Counted from the stretch's first letter, positions 47,190-59,625 are shown. The stretch: DNA of 64,000 nt from Bimastos eiseni (GCA_959347315.1 OY365811.1:38841770-38905769); one strand, 5' to 3'. A program made the numbers and translations. The notes: generated from the letters alone by a model not told the origin.

Positions 47190-47610
47190 TATTGCTAGGA
47201 TTGCTTCTTTCCATCCAATCTCCCTCTCTCCTTGTCCACAACTCCCTTGCTTACTATATGATTCGTCTGCTTTTTCTAATCGTCCTCCTTTCCCTTCATC
47301 TTCCCCCTCTTCCTCTCCTCTTCCTTTCATTTCTACCTCTCACAATCCTCTTCGTTCTTCTCCTCTTTCCACTCCCCTTTCTCCTCCTCCTCCTCCTTCT
47401 AGTTTTCTCCCTCCTTCTGTAACAATTCACTTCCTCCTCCTGATCTCCCTTCCTTCATACATCCCTCTCTCCGTTCTCGTCGACCTCCAATTCCTCCTTC
47501 TTCTGCTTCTTCTAGTCTGCCTCCTTCCTAGTCGTCCAACTTTTCCTCACTCCTATCTTCCTTCTTCTCTTTCTCCTCCTCTTATTCCTTATTCTCCTCC
47601 TCCTTATCCT
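47190..47610. repeat. Polypyrimidine CTT/CCT tract
   Basis: C/T-rich on the plus strand, the opposite polarity to the neighbouring purine tracts. Confidence 0.8.
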
Positions 47611-47714
47611 CCTCGAGACGTCATCAGAACTCGCCAAGTCAAAAATGGATTAATGGGAGGAAGATGGTCGAGGATTAAACGGCTGCTTCTCATACACCGA
47701 CATACATGTATGCG

Positions 47715-48120
47715 ATGACGATGATAATGACGACGACCATGATGATGAAGATGATGATTATGACAATAACTATAATGGCTACTATTATTATAATGAGTGT
47801 TCTGATGATACTGATGATGATAATGATGGCGATGATAATTGTGATGACAGTGACTATGATGATAATAATGACGATGACGATGACGATGATGATACCGAAG
47901 AGAATTATGATTGATACTAGGCCTCTGATGAATGCTGTGAAAGCTGTCCTGATGATGTCTAGGGTGGCCTTCTCCTCTGAAGTGGCGCAATATCAATTCA
48001 CGATTACAATACCGACGACGAACTTGTTCTTTTATGTGAAGTCATTCTATGCTGCTGCTGCTGATGATGATGATGTTGTTGTTGTTATCATTGTTGTTGC
48101 TGTCGTGGTGGTGGTAGTGA
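47715..48120. repeat. GAT/GCT/GTT trinucleotide-rich region
   Basis: Imperfect GAT blocks (47715-47900 and 48058-48080) with GTT/GTG runs. Confidence 0.8.
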
Positions 48121-48234
48121 CATTGACAGCAACGACCACGATGGTGACTAAAAGACTAACGATGGTGAGGTGGAAATCTGGAAAACAAGCGGAAGGTGTG
48201 GAAAAATGAGAAATGACGAGACGAAGAATTTGAA

Positions 48235-48795
48235 GCGAACCCCAAGGTAATAGGAAAGAGGGAGTACAAAGGGAAAGGAAAGAGAAAGGGAGAGGGAGAG
48301 AGAAAGAGACGGTAGGAGGAGGATGGAGAGAGATGGAGATGGAAAGAGATGGAGATGGAAAGAGAGGGAAAGAGGGGAAGGAGATGGAAGGAGGAATTGG
48401 AAGCGAACGCCAAGGTAATAAGAAGGAGGGAGTACGAAATGAAAGGAAAGAGGGAAGGAGATAGAAGGAGAGAGAAAGAGATGGAAGGAGGGGACGAAGA
48501 GCGAAGGAGATAGAAGGAGTGGGAGATGGAAAGAGAGGGAAGGAGAGCGAAGGTGATGGAAAGAGAGAGGGAAGGAGAGGGAAAGAGTGAAGTAGTGGTA
48601 AAGAGATGGAAAAGATAGAAATCGAAGGAATGGCAGGAATAGTGGACAGAATAGATGTGATTGCGTGACTTTTCGTCTGCTGCGTACGTGAAGCCGTGAA
48701 CGAGGTAGATGATTAGGACGAGAAGGAGGAGGAGCAAGAGGAGGAGCAGGAGAAGCAAGAGGAGCAGGAGCAGAGGAGCAGGAGCAGAGGCAGGA
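48235..48795. repeat. Purine-rich GGAAAGAGA / GGAGCA tract
   Basis: A degenerate repeat including two copies of an AAGCGAACSCCAAGGTAATA segment (near 48232 and 48400) inside GAGATGGAAAGAGA-type sequence. Confidence 0.85.
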
Positions 48796-49079
48796 GGAAC
48801 CTATTCCGACAGACAATGCTTGACTGCAGATGTCGCTAGTTAACACGTATTCGTCACATACAACGCGTCCTATCTCTCTCTATGAATAACATCCCTGAAA
48901 CAGACAGAAGGACGGACGGACGGATGGACGGACGAACGATGTGGTGGAGGGAAAGACAGAAAATTAGATGGACGGATGAATGAACGGTGAGTGGGGTTTT
49001 TGGAGAGACCATGGCGGCGTCTGACAAACACAATTGCCTTTTTTTATTCAAACAACATGGAGGTCTTTGCATACAGAAA

Positions 49080-50800
49080 ACTTCAAAGGAGGAGAAAGAA
49101 GAAGGAGGAGGAGGTGACTGGAGAAGAGGATGAAGAACAATTCAAAGAACAAGAAGCGAAAATGACGATGGAGCGCAAGAAGCAGAGAAAAAGGAGAAGA
49201 TGATGATGAAAAAGAAGAAGAAAAAGAAAAAGAAGACGAAGAAGAAGTAGAAGATGTTGACGACGATGAAAAAGACGATAAAGATGATGATGATGATGAT
49301 AAAGAAGAAGAAGAAGATGATGATGATGATGATAAAGAAGATGATAATAAAGAAGATGAAGATGAGGATGATGAAGAATCAGAAGAAGATAATGATGATG
49401 AAAAATATTTGGTCATGGTAATGGTTATAAAAAGAAGAAGATGATGAGGAAGAAGAAGATGATGATGCTGCTGTTGATGATGATGGTGGTGATGGTGGTC
49501 GTGGTGGTGGTGATGAGGATGATGATGATGATGATGATGCTGCTGCTGCTGATGATGATGAAAGGAGGAAGAAAAAGAAGAAGATGATGTTGGAAAGAAT
49601 ATGAAGGTGATGATGATGATAATGATGAAGAAAAATAAGAAGATGATGATGAGGAAGAAAAAGAAGAAGATAATGACGATGAAAGAGAAGATGATGAAGA
49701 CGTTCAAGAAGAAGAAGAGGAAGATGACGATGAATAGAAGAACAAGAACAAGAACAAGAAAAAAAAAAGGATGAAGAAGGTGATGATGAAAAAGAAGAAG
49801 AAGAGGGAGAAAGAGAAGAAGAAAAAGCAAGAGAAGCATTTGATGATGACAAAGAAGAAACAGAAGAAGACGAAGAAGAGGAGGAGGAGAAGGAGCAGCA
49901 GCCGCAGAATAAGAACTAGTAGGGGTGAAGAAGAAGAAGAGGAAGAGAAGATGGAATTGGATGAGGAGAAAGTGAAGGAAGAGAAGAAGTAGGAGAAAGA
50001 ATAAGAAGATGGAAGAACAACAATCGGATGACGACGACGGCGAATTGCTTCGAGGATGAGGAGGAGAAGGAGTAGGAGGAGGAGGAAGAGCAGGAACAGG
50101 AGGAGGAGGAGGAGGAAGAGCAGGAACAGGAGGAGGAGGAGGAGGAAGAGCAGGAACAGGAGGAGGAGGAGGAGGAAGAGCAGGAACAGGAGGAGGAGGA
50201 GGAGGAAGAGCAGGAACAGGAGGAGGAGGAGGAGGAAGAGCAGGAACAGGAGGAGGAGGAGGAGGAAGAGCAGGAACAGGAGGAGGAGGAGGAGGAAGAG
50301 CAGGAACAGGAGGAGCAGGAGAATGAGGAGGAGGAAGAGCAGGAACAGGAGGAGGAGGAGGAGGAAGAGCAGGAACAGGAGGAGGAGGGGGAGGAGGGGG
50401 AGGAAGAGCAGGAACAGGAGGAGCAGGAGAATGAGGAGGAGGAAGAGCAGGAACAGGAGGAGGAGGAGGAGGAGGAAGAGCAGGAACAGGAGGAGGAGGA
50501 GGAGGAAGAGCAGGAACAGGAGGAGGAGGGGGAGGAAGAGCAGGAACAGGAGGAGCAGGAGAATGAGGAGGAGGAAGAGCAGGAACAGGAGGAGGAGGAG
50601 GAGGAGGAGGAAGAGCAGGAACAGGAGGAGGAGGAGGAGGAAGAGCAGGAACAGGAGGAGGAGGGGGAGGAAGAGCAGGAACAGGAGGAGCAGGAGAATG
50701 AGGAGGAGGAAGAGCAGGAACAGGAGGAGCAGGAGCAGGAGGAGCAGGAGGAAGAACAGGAACAGGAGGAGCTGGAGTACGAGGAGGAATAGAAGAGGAA
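49080..50800. repeat. 1.7-kb polypurine block with 30-bp minisatellite
   Basis: Nearly uninterrupted A/G on the plus strand. From about 50075 a 30-bp unit (AGGAGGAGGAGGAGGAAGAG + CAGGAACAGG) repeats about 20 times with length changes in multiples of three. The minus-strand frame 49048-50841 encodes VPALPPPPPP decapeptides for about 260 residues, then degenerates into Ser/Leu/Phe runs. The plus strand is also open (Arg-rich). Both-strand openness argues against a gene. Confidence 0.92.
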
Positions 50801-51054
50801 TCGATTGCATCCGATGAGGGACCGGAATGCAAAAGAACCATCTGGAATCATCTGCACAGTATCGATGGATACACTTATATATTACATATATATATAATAA
50901 ATGTATGATTAATACATATAAATATATACATGGAACATTCTTTATGAGTAAAAGCTATATATATATATGCATAAATATATTTATATATTCACATGAAGGT
51001 ACTGATTCGAAACACCTAATGCTTGTGTGGAATTAGAATATCATGTCGCATCGT

Positions 51055-51120
51055 ATCCTTATATTTATATAGTGCCTCTCACAGAATAATTATTCAGAGG
51101 CGCTCTCAGCACGGAAACCC
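51055..51120 (-). repeat. LINE tail, reverse orientation
   Basis: TTATATTTATATAGTGCCTC, then ATTCAGAGGCGCTCTCAGCA: the reverse LINE tail again. Confidence 0.6.
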
Positions 51121-51425
51121 TGGGGAAAAAAACGCCTTTAAAGAGCGAGAAGTCGGTGAAGAGAAAGAAGCCAGTCATTAGTTCAGGCCTTAATGATGCA
51201 GGAGGTATAGATCATCGCAGGTATTTATGGACATCGACCCACAATAGCAAATTGAATAGAACAATTTACATGTAAGCAGTCATACGTTTGTGTGCGTGTG
51301 TGCATGTCTGTCTCTGTGTGTGTGCGTGGGTCTGACCTCGATGTAATCCTGGCGCTATATAAGCGCGCATGTAGATGTGTTGGGCGTTAGGTCGATGGCG
51401 GGGGCGGCGCAGCTGAGAGCGCATA

Positions 51426-51471
51426 ATGGTGAGCAATGGTGAGCAATGGTGAGCAATGGTGAGCAATGGAT
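51426..51471. repeat. (GGTGAGCAAT)n decamer repeat
   Basis: Four to five perfect 10-bp units. Confidence 0.92.
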
Positions 51472-51713
51472 GATGATCTGGTCTTTCGCTTCGTCCGCTT
51501 CTTATTGCTACAGAGGTTATGTTGCAAGCGATCGCTCTGTCTCCAGTGACGACGACTTATATAGCGCATTAACTGCTATGCACAGTCACGCACACTCACA
51601 GACAGACAGACAGACAGACAGACAGACTCACACAAATATGTTTACAAAACGCAGTTACAAATTCTAAGTATTAATATAGATACATGCGCCACACGAGATA
51701 GAATACAATGCCA

Positions 51714-51975
51714 TCCCTGTCTCTATCTCTCTGTCTCTGTCTCTCTATCTCTCTGTCTCTGTGTCTCTCTTTCTCTGTCTCTGTGTCTCTATCTCTCTGT
51801 CTCTCTATCTCTCTGTCTCTGTGTCTCTCTTTCTCTGTCTCTGTCTCTCTATCTCTCTGTCTCTGTGTCTCTCTTTCTCTGTCTCTGTATCTCTCTGTCT
51901 CTGTGTCTCTCTTTCTCTGTCTCTGTCTCTCTATCTCTCTGTCTCTGTGTCTCTCTTTCTCTGTCTCTCTTTCCA
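51714..51975. repeat. CT-rich (CTCTGTCTCTGTGT) repeat
   Basis: Compound CTCTGT/CTCTAT/TTCTCTGT repeat with a higher-order pattern of roughly 45-65 bp; open frames on both strands are artefacts. Confidence 0.9.
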
Positions 51976-54660
51976 TCCTTCCCGTGTAGGTGTGTGCGTG
52001 TGCGTGAGTCATAAATCAAGATATATTTATCACGCAATAAAATGGGGATAAATGAAATTTATGAGATGTAATATTGTGTATATATACATGTACGAATTCG
52101 AGATATATTATATATTTACACGATGTGTAAATGTATTTAACAAAATATATATACCCATATATGTATATATTTCTTTATATATAAACTACGTAAGTATACA
52201 TGTATATCAATTAAATATACTATCTGCATGTGGCAGCTTATATTATCTTGCATCTTATTATATATATATATATCTTATTATTATATACGATGACACATAA
52301 CAAGATGCATAGATATATATATCAAAAGGATTAATTTAGAATTAGATTATATATAGTTATTGTGGATCTGGGGATGGCGTAATGAGGTTAGTTTTTGCGC
52401 AATATAAATGCGCTCAGTTCTGGTTCTTGTGACGTCAGTTGATTATTTAGCGCCACAAATACAGGCGATGGAAAGATGTTGACTCGATTATTTGGCGGAT
52501 TCAGTGGCTGGTCGCTGCCTGCAGGGAAGACAGACTTACGGTGCGCTGTCAGAGAGATTCCGAAAACATCGATCAGATTTCTCTGTAGGGTATGTGAAAG
52601 CCAATTGCAGTCGACGGACCCAGTATTATAAACAACAACTGATGCGCAATGCTAATACTTAATTAATTGACGCTGATTCTCATCGATGATGCCTTAGAAG
52701 GCGGTTTAACAATAGTCCGATGTTCATCAATTTAATTATCTCAATATCTCAGATCTTTGCAGTATTTAACTGTTTTCTTGTATGACCCATTCATTGTCTT
52801 ATATAATTCTTTCTGTCCAATCGTATACATATATATATATATACATACATATATGTATATATACATATATGTATATATCTACATATATATATATAATATA
52901 TCCAACCAATGGCAATAATATGACGAGTACACTGTCATATATATATATATACACTTTCATTGTCGCGTGGAAGATGAGACGGCGAAGACTGGTCATGCGC
53001 CATCATAATGCCGAGTCTAAGAAAACAAAGTCGCTGTAGCATTACATGCCCATCATAACTTCATGCCACTCCTCAACTTCTACTTCATCTTTCCCTTCCT
53101 AAGACCTCTGGTTTTTGTGCTACCTGAAACACTATAATAAAAGCGAACACTGTAATAACCATAATTTATGTCATTTAAAATGTTTTGAAATCTTACTGTC
53201 GGCATGATGTTAATGTGAAATAATAGTTTGAGAATTTTTTAAGTCTACAAAGCGGGTAATTCACTGCACTGAAAATGAAGGGGTATGTTGTGAGCCGTAT
53301 GCACTACCTGAAGTATGCATAAAATTATGTCAAAATTGTCTACAAGTCAAGTTTAACTTAGCGCCTGGCCTTGTTATAGCCCCAAGATTTGGTTAAACTT
53401 TCTATATTAACACGAATATACTTGAGATACTTCGAATGGCTTTACAATTATGCAATTAAAATATTTAAATAAGACTTATTACAATGATCGCCACCACACT
53501 TAATCGTAACTTTAATACATACTTTTTATGGAATAATATCATCCATTGTAAGGTAAACGGGTAGATGTCAACACGACTCAACAGACCTGGAACCAATAAG
53601 ATATCTGAGTAAAAATCTTGAAGGAGCGCTATGTAAAGCTTCATTTATTGATATTTGATTGACTGTTAAACAGAGGAAACAAAATGTAATCAATTACTTA
53701 TAAATCGACCAATATGAGCGGTGTACAAGTTCCGATGCCGTAAGACGTCATTAGACTATTTGGTCCTACCGTACGAACTGGATACACCATACCAACGGTA
53801 ACAACTATAGATAAACAACGTACTGTCTGAACCTATGCGGCGGCTGGTGTCAAAAGGTACACATGTCGCTTAATCGCTGAAAAGCAACTGATCTCAAGTC
53901 CCATCGGAAACGAAGCTATATATAGGAGATACCATTACGTCCTCGAAGCCACAAGATGTCGCTAGATGTTGAAAGCTACATCAAACACTATTAGCCTTTA
54001 AAACCATTGAGATTTACTATATACACAATCCCACTCTAAACTTAGTCCACATTCTTCAGACGGTGAGAAGTTTGTCCCAGCATTGGACAAACGAAGAGGT
54101 CGTTTCGTATCATTACACAACGTCGCTAAGTAAAGCTACAAACTAAAATTAGATGTCAATTGTAGCTGATAAATGTGGTAAAGCAATTGAAAATGTATAA
54201 ATTTACGTTTCTAAGAAGCGATTGTGTTCATTTTTTAATTGTTTCGGTAAGAGCTTTCTTAAGCTGCACGCCCCTTACCAATAAACCAATCATTTTATGC
54301 CCTGTGGGCTACACAAAAATCGCCGAACACTGCAGGAGTTACAACATTTCAGTTATAGGCCTATACACAATAAAAGCGATTTTTCCGTTCGTGCGTATAA
54401 AATAACCAGACCCGTTCAGTCGCCTCCATTAAATTAGCTCTATTTGTACGGTACATACTTCGGCCAATGGTAAATGTGAACTGCCGTGACATTCGCTGAA
54501 CGTCGTTAACAACTGGTTTGATGTAACTGATTAACTCGAGGATGTTTTTCGTTTCCGAAAAGCAGTCGCCCACTTTCAGCAGAACAATAATTCACCAGTC
54601 CATGCAACCCAGGACTCTCGACACGAAACGCCCCAGCTTATACAGGCGCTGAACAAACGG
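51976..54660. other. AT-rich non-coding stretch
   Basis: TATATA runs at 52080-52340 and 52828-52955; LINE-tail cores at 52400 (GCGCAATATAAATGCG) and 53621 (GGAGCGCTATGTAAAGC). No credible exon found. Confidence 0.4.
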
Positions 54661-54674
54661 ACGAAGACTAATCT

Positions 54675-54960
54675 TGTTACACGCGAAATGGCGGACGCTC
54701 TTCAAATTCGCTTTATAGGCTTATATGTTTGGCGCTGGCATACGTCACACGATATACTACGTCAGAGCTGTGACGCACGCAATTTGGGTTCTTTTTGATA
54801 TGTACTTCTCGTTTTCAATTCAAGGCCATACTTTGCTGAATCGACTGGATAAAGATAAGGTGGTCTCTTTTGGCTAAAGGAACTATGCAGAAGAAGGGTA
54901 GGTTAGTGAGGAATAGTGAAGGAGGGTGACGATAGGGATAAATGGACGTCACTGGCCTTT
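54675..54960 (+). promoter_or_regulatory. CRE-rich promoter-like region
   Basis: GCGAAATGGCGGACG (YY1-like AATGGCGG) precedes CATACGTCACACG, ACTACGTCAGAGC and TGTGACGCACGC within about 50 bp, and GGACGTCACTGG occurs at 54943: four CREB/ATF half or full sites. ATGCAGAAGAAGG|GTAGGT at 54885 could be a short coding first exon with a donor. Function is inferred only from motifs. Confidence 0.28.
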
Positions 54961-55155
54961 CGAATCAGGGACGAGTTGTCTGAAAACGACGATTGGGGTT
55001 TGCCGCTGGCGGAATGTGTCGACGGAAAAAATTGCACTGGATTCAGTAACATCGGAGACAATATTGCTTTCTTCAGATTACAAAATAATGTACAAAGATA
55101 TTTTAACGGAGCAGTTGATTCAGAATATAGATCGGGATACAGACGACAAAAATGA
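54916..55155 (+). other. Protein-like open frame, unrecognised
   Basis: Eighty open codons starting from GTG just after TAG, including DDRDKWTSLAFRIRDELSEN and SNIGDNIAFFRLQNNVQRYF. The composition is balanced and not repeat-derived, but there is no ATG and an overlapping frame (to 55231) is also open. It may be an exon or chance. Confidence 0.2.
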
Positions 55156-55288
55156 TAATGACAAAGTCACGAAGCAGAGAATCGTGACAATAACTGACAT
55201 GTCTTTGCAGAGGCTAATCGTCTTCGAATAACCTGGAGCCATAGCAGCTTTTTTAACGCTGTTGAGAGCCTATATGCGGAAATTTCGC

Positions 55289-55773
55289 TTAGGGGCCATC
55301 CACATATTACGTACGCAGCGAGGAGGTTTCGAAATTCAGTGATTTTGCGTACGGGTGCGTACGGTGGGGGGAATAGGGTTAAGAAAATAGGTACGTATGC
55401 GGATATCATTGTCAAATTATGACGTCCACAATGTAAAATATTAAAAGCAGAACTGTAAACCCAATCACAGACTATATTCATGCCTAATAAATTTTATGAA
55501 AAATCAAAACTTTTCAAAATGCAGGTAGCCTACAGTAACTGTTAGCGTTCTATTTCTTCATAGCAGTTGACAAATCTAAGCTGTTAAATAAAATGTTTAA
55601 CAAAAGAAATAGCCCATGGTAAAATCAACGTCTATTAGCCTTTGCATTGTGGTGGAGCTCAGATGTGCGTACGTATGGAAGAGGGGGTCCACGAAATCTA
55701 CGCGGTGCGACAGAGGGAGGAGGGTTTCCTAAAATCCGAATTTTTGCGTGCGTAATATGTGGATGGGCCCTTA
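55289..55773. mobile_element. PIF/Harbinger-like MITE, 479 bp
   Basis: Ends GGGGCCATCCACATATTACG (55292) and its inverted form CGTAATATGTGGATGGGCCC (to 55770) extend about 25 bp with two or so mismatches. TTA sits outside both ends, a 3-bp duplication characteristic of PIF/Harbinger. The subterminal sequence is rich in GTACGTA/GTGCGTAC; no transposase. Confidence 0.75.
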
Positions 55774-56517
55774 CCACAACTCCCAAATTATAAATTATAA
55801 TAATAATACGCATATTCGGTATGCCGTGTTCTAAGTAACAATTACGAACAACAGCATTTAATGCAAGTTTCACACAGTGGGATAATCAACACTCGTGAAC
55901 AAGCTGTCGCACTGCGCCTTGCATTCGAGTGGCGCTTTAGAAGTTTGGAGATAACGCTTCGAGCATTTCAGGGCATCGGATGCGAATGCCACATGATTCT
56001 TATGCGACCCGATGCGATAATAGTTCTCATTTTTGACGTAGTAGTGGTGGCTCATTTGAGAACCAGCGTTCGTCGCCATGCAATTCGTTGTTGCTAGTGG
56101 CGTCAACTGGCGACGACTGGTGCTGCATCCGAATGCGGAGATCGCCTGGAGCACTTGAGAGTCCACGCACCGCGTAGTAGGCTACCACGTCCTCTACCAT
56201 TCACTCCGTTCCACGTCTTTGACATCCACTGCGTTCCACACGGTTCCTCGTCCTCTGTATGCCCACTCTGTTCCGTATGGTTCCACGTCCTTTACCGTTC
56301 AATCCGTTTCACGTCTTTGACAACGGCTGCGTTCCACACGGTTCCTCGTAATCTTCATGCCCACTCTGTTTCGCATGGCTCCACATCCAAGGTAAACCGT
56401 TTCGTTTCGATTTCACGTTCTGCGAAATCTGTGTTGATCACAAACTTCTTCCGCGGACATAACCGTCCCGCGCTCATTGCCCAGGATTGTTTGGAACTCT
56501 TACTTACTAACTAACAC

Positions 56518-56580
56518 ATTAGCCGATTGGACAGAGCGCTCGACCTGTACCGTGGAGAGCACGGGGCGAAAGCACTACTG
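56518..56580 (+). repeat. tRNA-like SINE head (degenerate)
   Basis: TTAGCCGATTGGACAGAGCG has A-box character, then GGGGCGAAAGCAC is a poor B box. A decayed SINE head is likelier than a gene. Confidence 0.35.
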
Positions 56581-56717
56581 AGAAGGTCGCTGTGTATGGA
56601 CCTTGATCAAGTCCCTCAAGCACGATTGCTAATTAAGCGAGACGTCATGTCGTGTGATTATTTGTGCACATTTTAGAAACATGCAACTAAGGTTGTAATG
56701 CATTTTCGGCACTCCTT

Positions 56718-56832
56718 CGTTAGCGCCCAGGACAAAAGCGCCCCGTCATAAGCGCCCGGCAAAAAGGCCCGGCAAAATACGACCCCGTCATAAGCGCCCA
56801 ACAGACCGTACTATTGCCGTCTGCATATTAGG

Positions 56833-56872
<40 letters not shown>

Positions 56873-57537
56873 GGCCTACTTTGATGTACCGTTGTGTTGT
56901 ATTCGCGCCAGCACGCGTCAAATCATGCATCAAAGTGTGTAGAAATCTGTAATAGTTTCTGTCATTGTAACTTAAACCGATTAGTTTTTCTTAATTGAAT
57001 GCAGTTCATTAGGCTTCCATTTTCTTAGTATTTGTGTACTTTGATGTTTCTTGGCGCTGGTCTTCAAGCGAGCACACATCTAACCAAACATCAAAGTATG
57101 GTGACACAAAAATATTTCTTGTAATCTTAACAGTAGGATTAGCTGTTTAATTTACCGATTAATTTGAGCATACATCAAAGTACATATTTACGAAGTACAA
57201 ACTAAGAGAACTATAAATACCAGACCTATAGTGTACAGAAATTTCAAACACACATATGCGGCAACGTACCACTGTTGGACTATCAGCGAGGAAGCGCCCA
57301 TAATGTCGCATGCTTGAAAAGGATGCAAGAAAAGTTTGAAAATCATTAAGACATTTATTAATTTAACAATTGAGTCAAAAGTTTCGTTGCTTTTTTAATA
57401 AAAAAAGTTCTCTTGCATACGTGTTTATTAATCTGTCGTTCCCTTGAGTAACTGGTGCTTTTGAAAGGGCGCTTTTGGCCAGGGCGCAATTGACGGTGGG
57501 CGCTTATGACGGGGCGCTTTTGTCCTGGGCTCTAACG
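56718..57537. mobile_element. 820-bp terminal-inverted-repeat element, class unknown
   Basis: Left end CGTTAGCGCCCAGGACAAAA then GCGCCCCGTCATAAGCGCCC; right end is the inverted copy (GGGCGCTTATGACGGGGCGC, TTTTGTCCTGGGCTCTAACG) for about 40 bp, with one mismatch in the outermost 20. The subterminal GCGCCC motif recurs. No convincing target duplication and no transposase frame. The interior has five ATCAAAGT motifs in both orientations. Confidence 0.82.
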
Positions 57538-57650
57538 TCGATATACCATAGAACACCATTTCATCAGGTCATCAGGACACCATAGAATTCTTACAGATGG
57601 ACACCATACCATACCAATAGGACAAGAGTCTATATATACATTATAATTTA

Positions 57651-58871
57651 TAGAGTGACACAAAAGTTCGTTCACCGTTTTCAAAGTTAAATATTTCGGT
57701 CTAAATTATTCGTAGCTCTTAAACATTTTTCATGCGTTTGCAGGACTCAGATATTAAATGACTATGAAATTTGTAAGTCGAATGCGCGTTAAATGATGTA
57801 ACAGCGTATACTGCGGCGCGCGAAGTACATTTCTGGCTCGTGCCTGTATGTGACGTCACCATTATTCACGCCGCTTCATTGAGTAAAAATAGTAGCATCG
57901 ACACCGGACTGCGGAAGACTGGTCGAATATTTTGTTCACCGATGATTCGCCGTTAAAAGTGCTTTATGTACCAAATGCACAAAACGCTACAATTTGGGTT
58001 TCACGGGAGTAGAACGTTCCGTCTGCTCCATAAATGATGTTTAGTCCATCAGTGATAATGAGGGGTGGAATGACGGCCAGGGGTCTCGCAAGCCTTCATT
58101 TTGTGCCAAGTTTGACCAGACTGAACTCTCACTCTCAGTACTACATTACAAATATTCTCGAGCAATACGCGAAGCCAGCGTTCGAGAGACAACGGCAGTG
58201 TTATGTAACGAGAGTATTTGCAGACAACGATCAACAAGGAGTGGCCTACTTCAGCAGAATGGTGCGCGCTGTCATACATCAGCTGTGACGATGAAGTGGC
58301 CAGACTACATACTCCCGTCACGTATAGAGCCGAAAAAATGGTCACCGAAACTCTACAGATAGCCTACATGTATCTTTCCTATTGAGAGCTTGTGGAGTAT
58401 TTTATCTCTCAGCGTTAATAAAAATCTTAAATCGAAGATACGTGAGCAGCTCAAACGTCGCCTCGAAATTGGAGATCGATCGAAATTGGGATACTGCAGT
58501 CGCTGATTCAGTCTAGGCCGTGCCTACATTAAGCAGAACGAAAACATTGTACGCTAATAGGCCTAGCCCACGTCTGTTAAAACTATAGGTAACAATATTG
58601 TGATAAACTCTACTAAGGCTTAACTAAGCCCAATATATTGCTTACAGTAATAACATGAGCAACCTGTATGGCATGGCAGTTTTTTTCTGGAAACTGGTCC
58701 TCGTGAATTTTTTTAATATATAATAGCAACCACTGACCTGATCAAAGTTTAATTTGTATGAGTATCTTTCATTTGACTTGTGCATGCACTGACAAAATAT
58801 CAGAAAAACATGAAGCCCTTTTTGAGAAAAACGCATTTTGGAAACGGTGAACGAACTTTTGTGTCACCTTA
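57651..58871 (+). mobile_element. Tc1/mariner transposon, decayed, 1,217 bp
   Basis: Inverted ends GAGTGACACAAAAGTTCGTT (57653) and AACGAACTTTTGTGTCACCT (to 58869), extending about 27 bp, are flanked by TA on both sides. Length, ends and TA target fit Tc1/mariner. The remnant transposase lies on the plus strand. Confidence 0.88.
57920..58530 (+). pseudogene. Tc1/mariner transposase remnant
   Basis: Fragments FTDDSPLKVLYVPNAQNA, then VIMRGGMTARGLASLHFVPS and ITNILEQYAKPAF match the middle of Tc1/mariner-type transposases (FTDES..., VPNxQN, VMVWGGISARGLxxLHFV, YIxxILxxxLxP). Stops at about 57994-58030 and frameshifts after 58190 break it. The N-terminal helix-turn-helix region is missing from the shortened 5' part. 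The DDE catalytic set cannot be completed. Confidence 0.7.
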
Positions 58872-59624
58872 TACATGTATACATCAGAATAGGATGCCGT
58901 CTGCAATGAGCACACAATGTAGCTCAGATTTCATTCCAAAACGCTAGTTACTAATTGACGATTCTCTCACCTAGGTGCACTATAATGCGTTTAGTTGCAA
59001 CTGTACAATTTGGCGACAAATAGAACATTCAGATAACTCCCCAATTCAGCACGACAGCACGAATTGTGAAGATGCCTTTTGGAAACGCTCCAGGAAGCTC
59101 TCAATTGCACAGTCATGAAGTAGGATTGAAGAGATGTGACAGTGGTGGGTGGTGTAGAATAAAGGGATGGGAAGTGAGGGGGTGGAACGAAGTGCGTGTG
59201 GACAACTGGATGGCCGGATGGCCTATATGACTGGGGTGATAATTTCCCTGGTGTGTCTGCATAGGTGGGCGTTTTGTCACGCCTCTTACAAAGGCGGATG
59301 AACAGCAGCAGCGATTGAGGCCACGACCGTCTTTGTGGTATGGACTCCGAAGGGAAGGAAGTCGTGTGAAATCTTGTGAAGTCCTGTGAAGTTTTTAGAA
59401 GTCTTACAAAGGTGTTCATCTGATGTTGCTCATTGTTGTCCAAAAATAAATGTCACGAAATTGTCTTTGAATTGGCAGATTGGTTTGTAACTAGGTAGAT
59501 ATATGTAGGTGTATGTAAACTGGTTGTTTGGTTGGAAGATTAATATTGTATACCAACCAAATACTAACCTTATAGGCTACTACTACTGTACCTACCATAT
59601 AGGAAGTAGGTACAGGTCACATAG

Positions 59625-59625
<1 letters not shown>

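Noticed and set aside
49048..50857. 597-residue proline-rich and 368/313-residue Leu/Ser-rich minus frames, and a 253-residue Arg-rich plus frame
   Set aside because: All arise from one purine trinucleotide/minisatellite block open on both strands.
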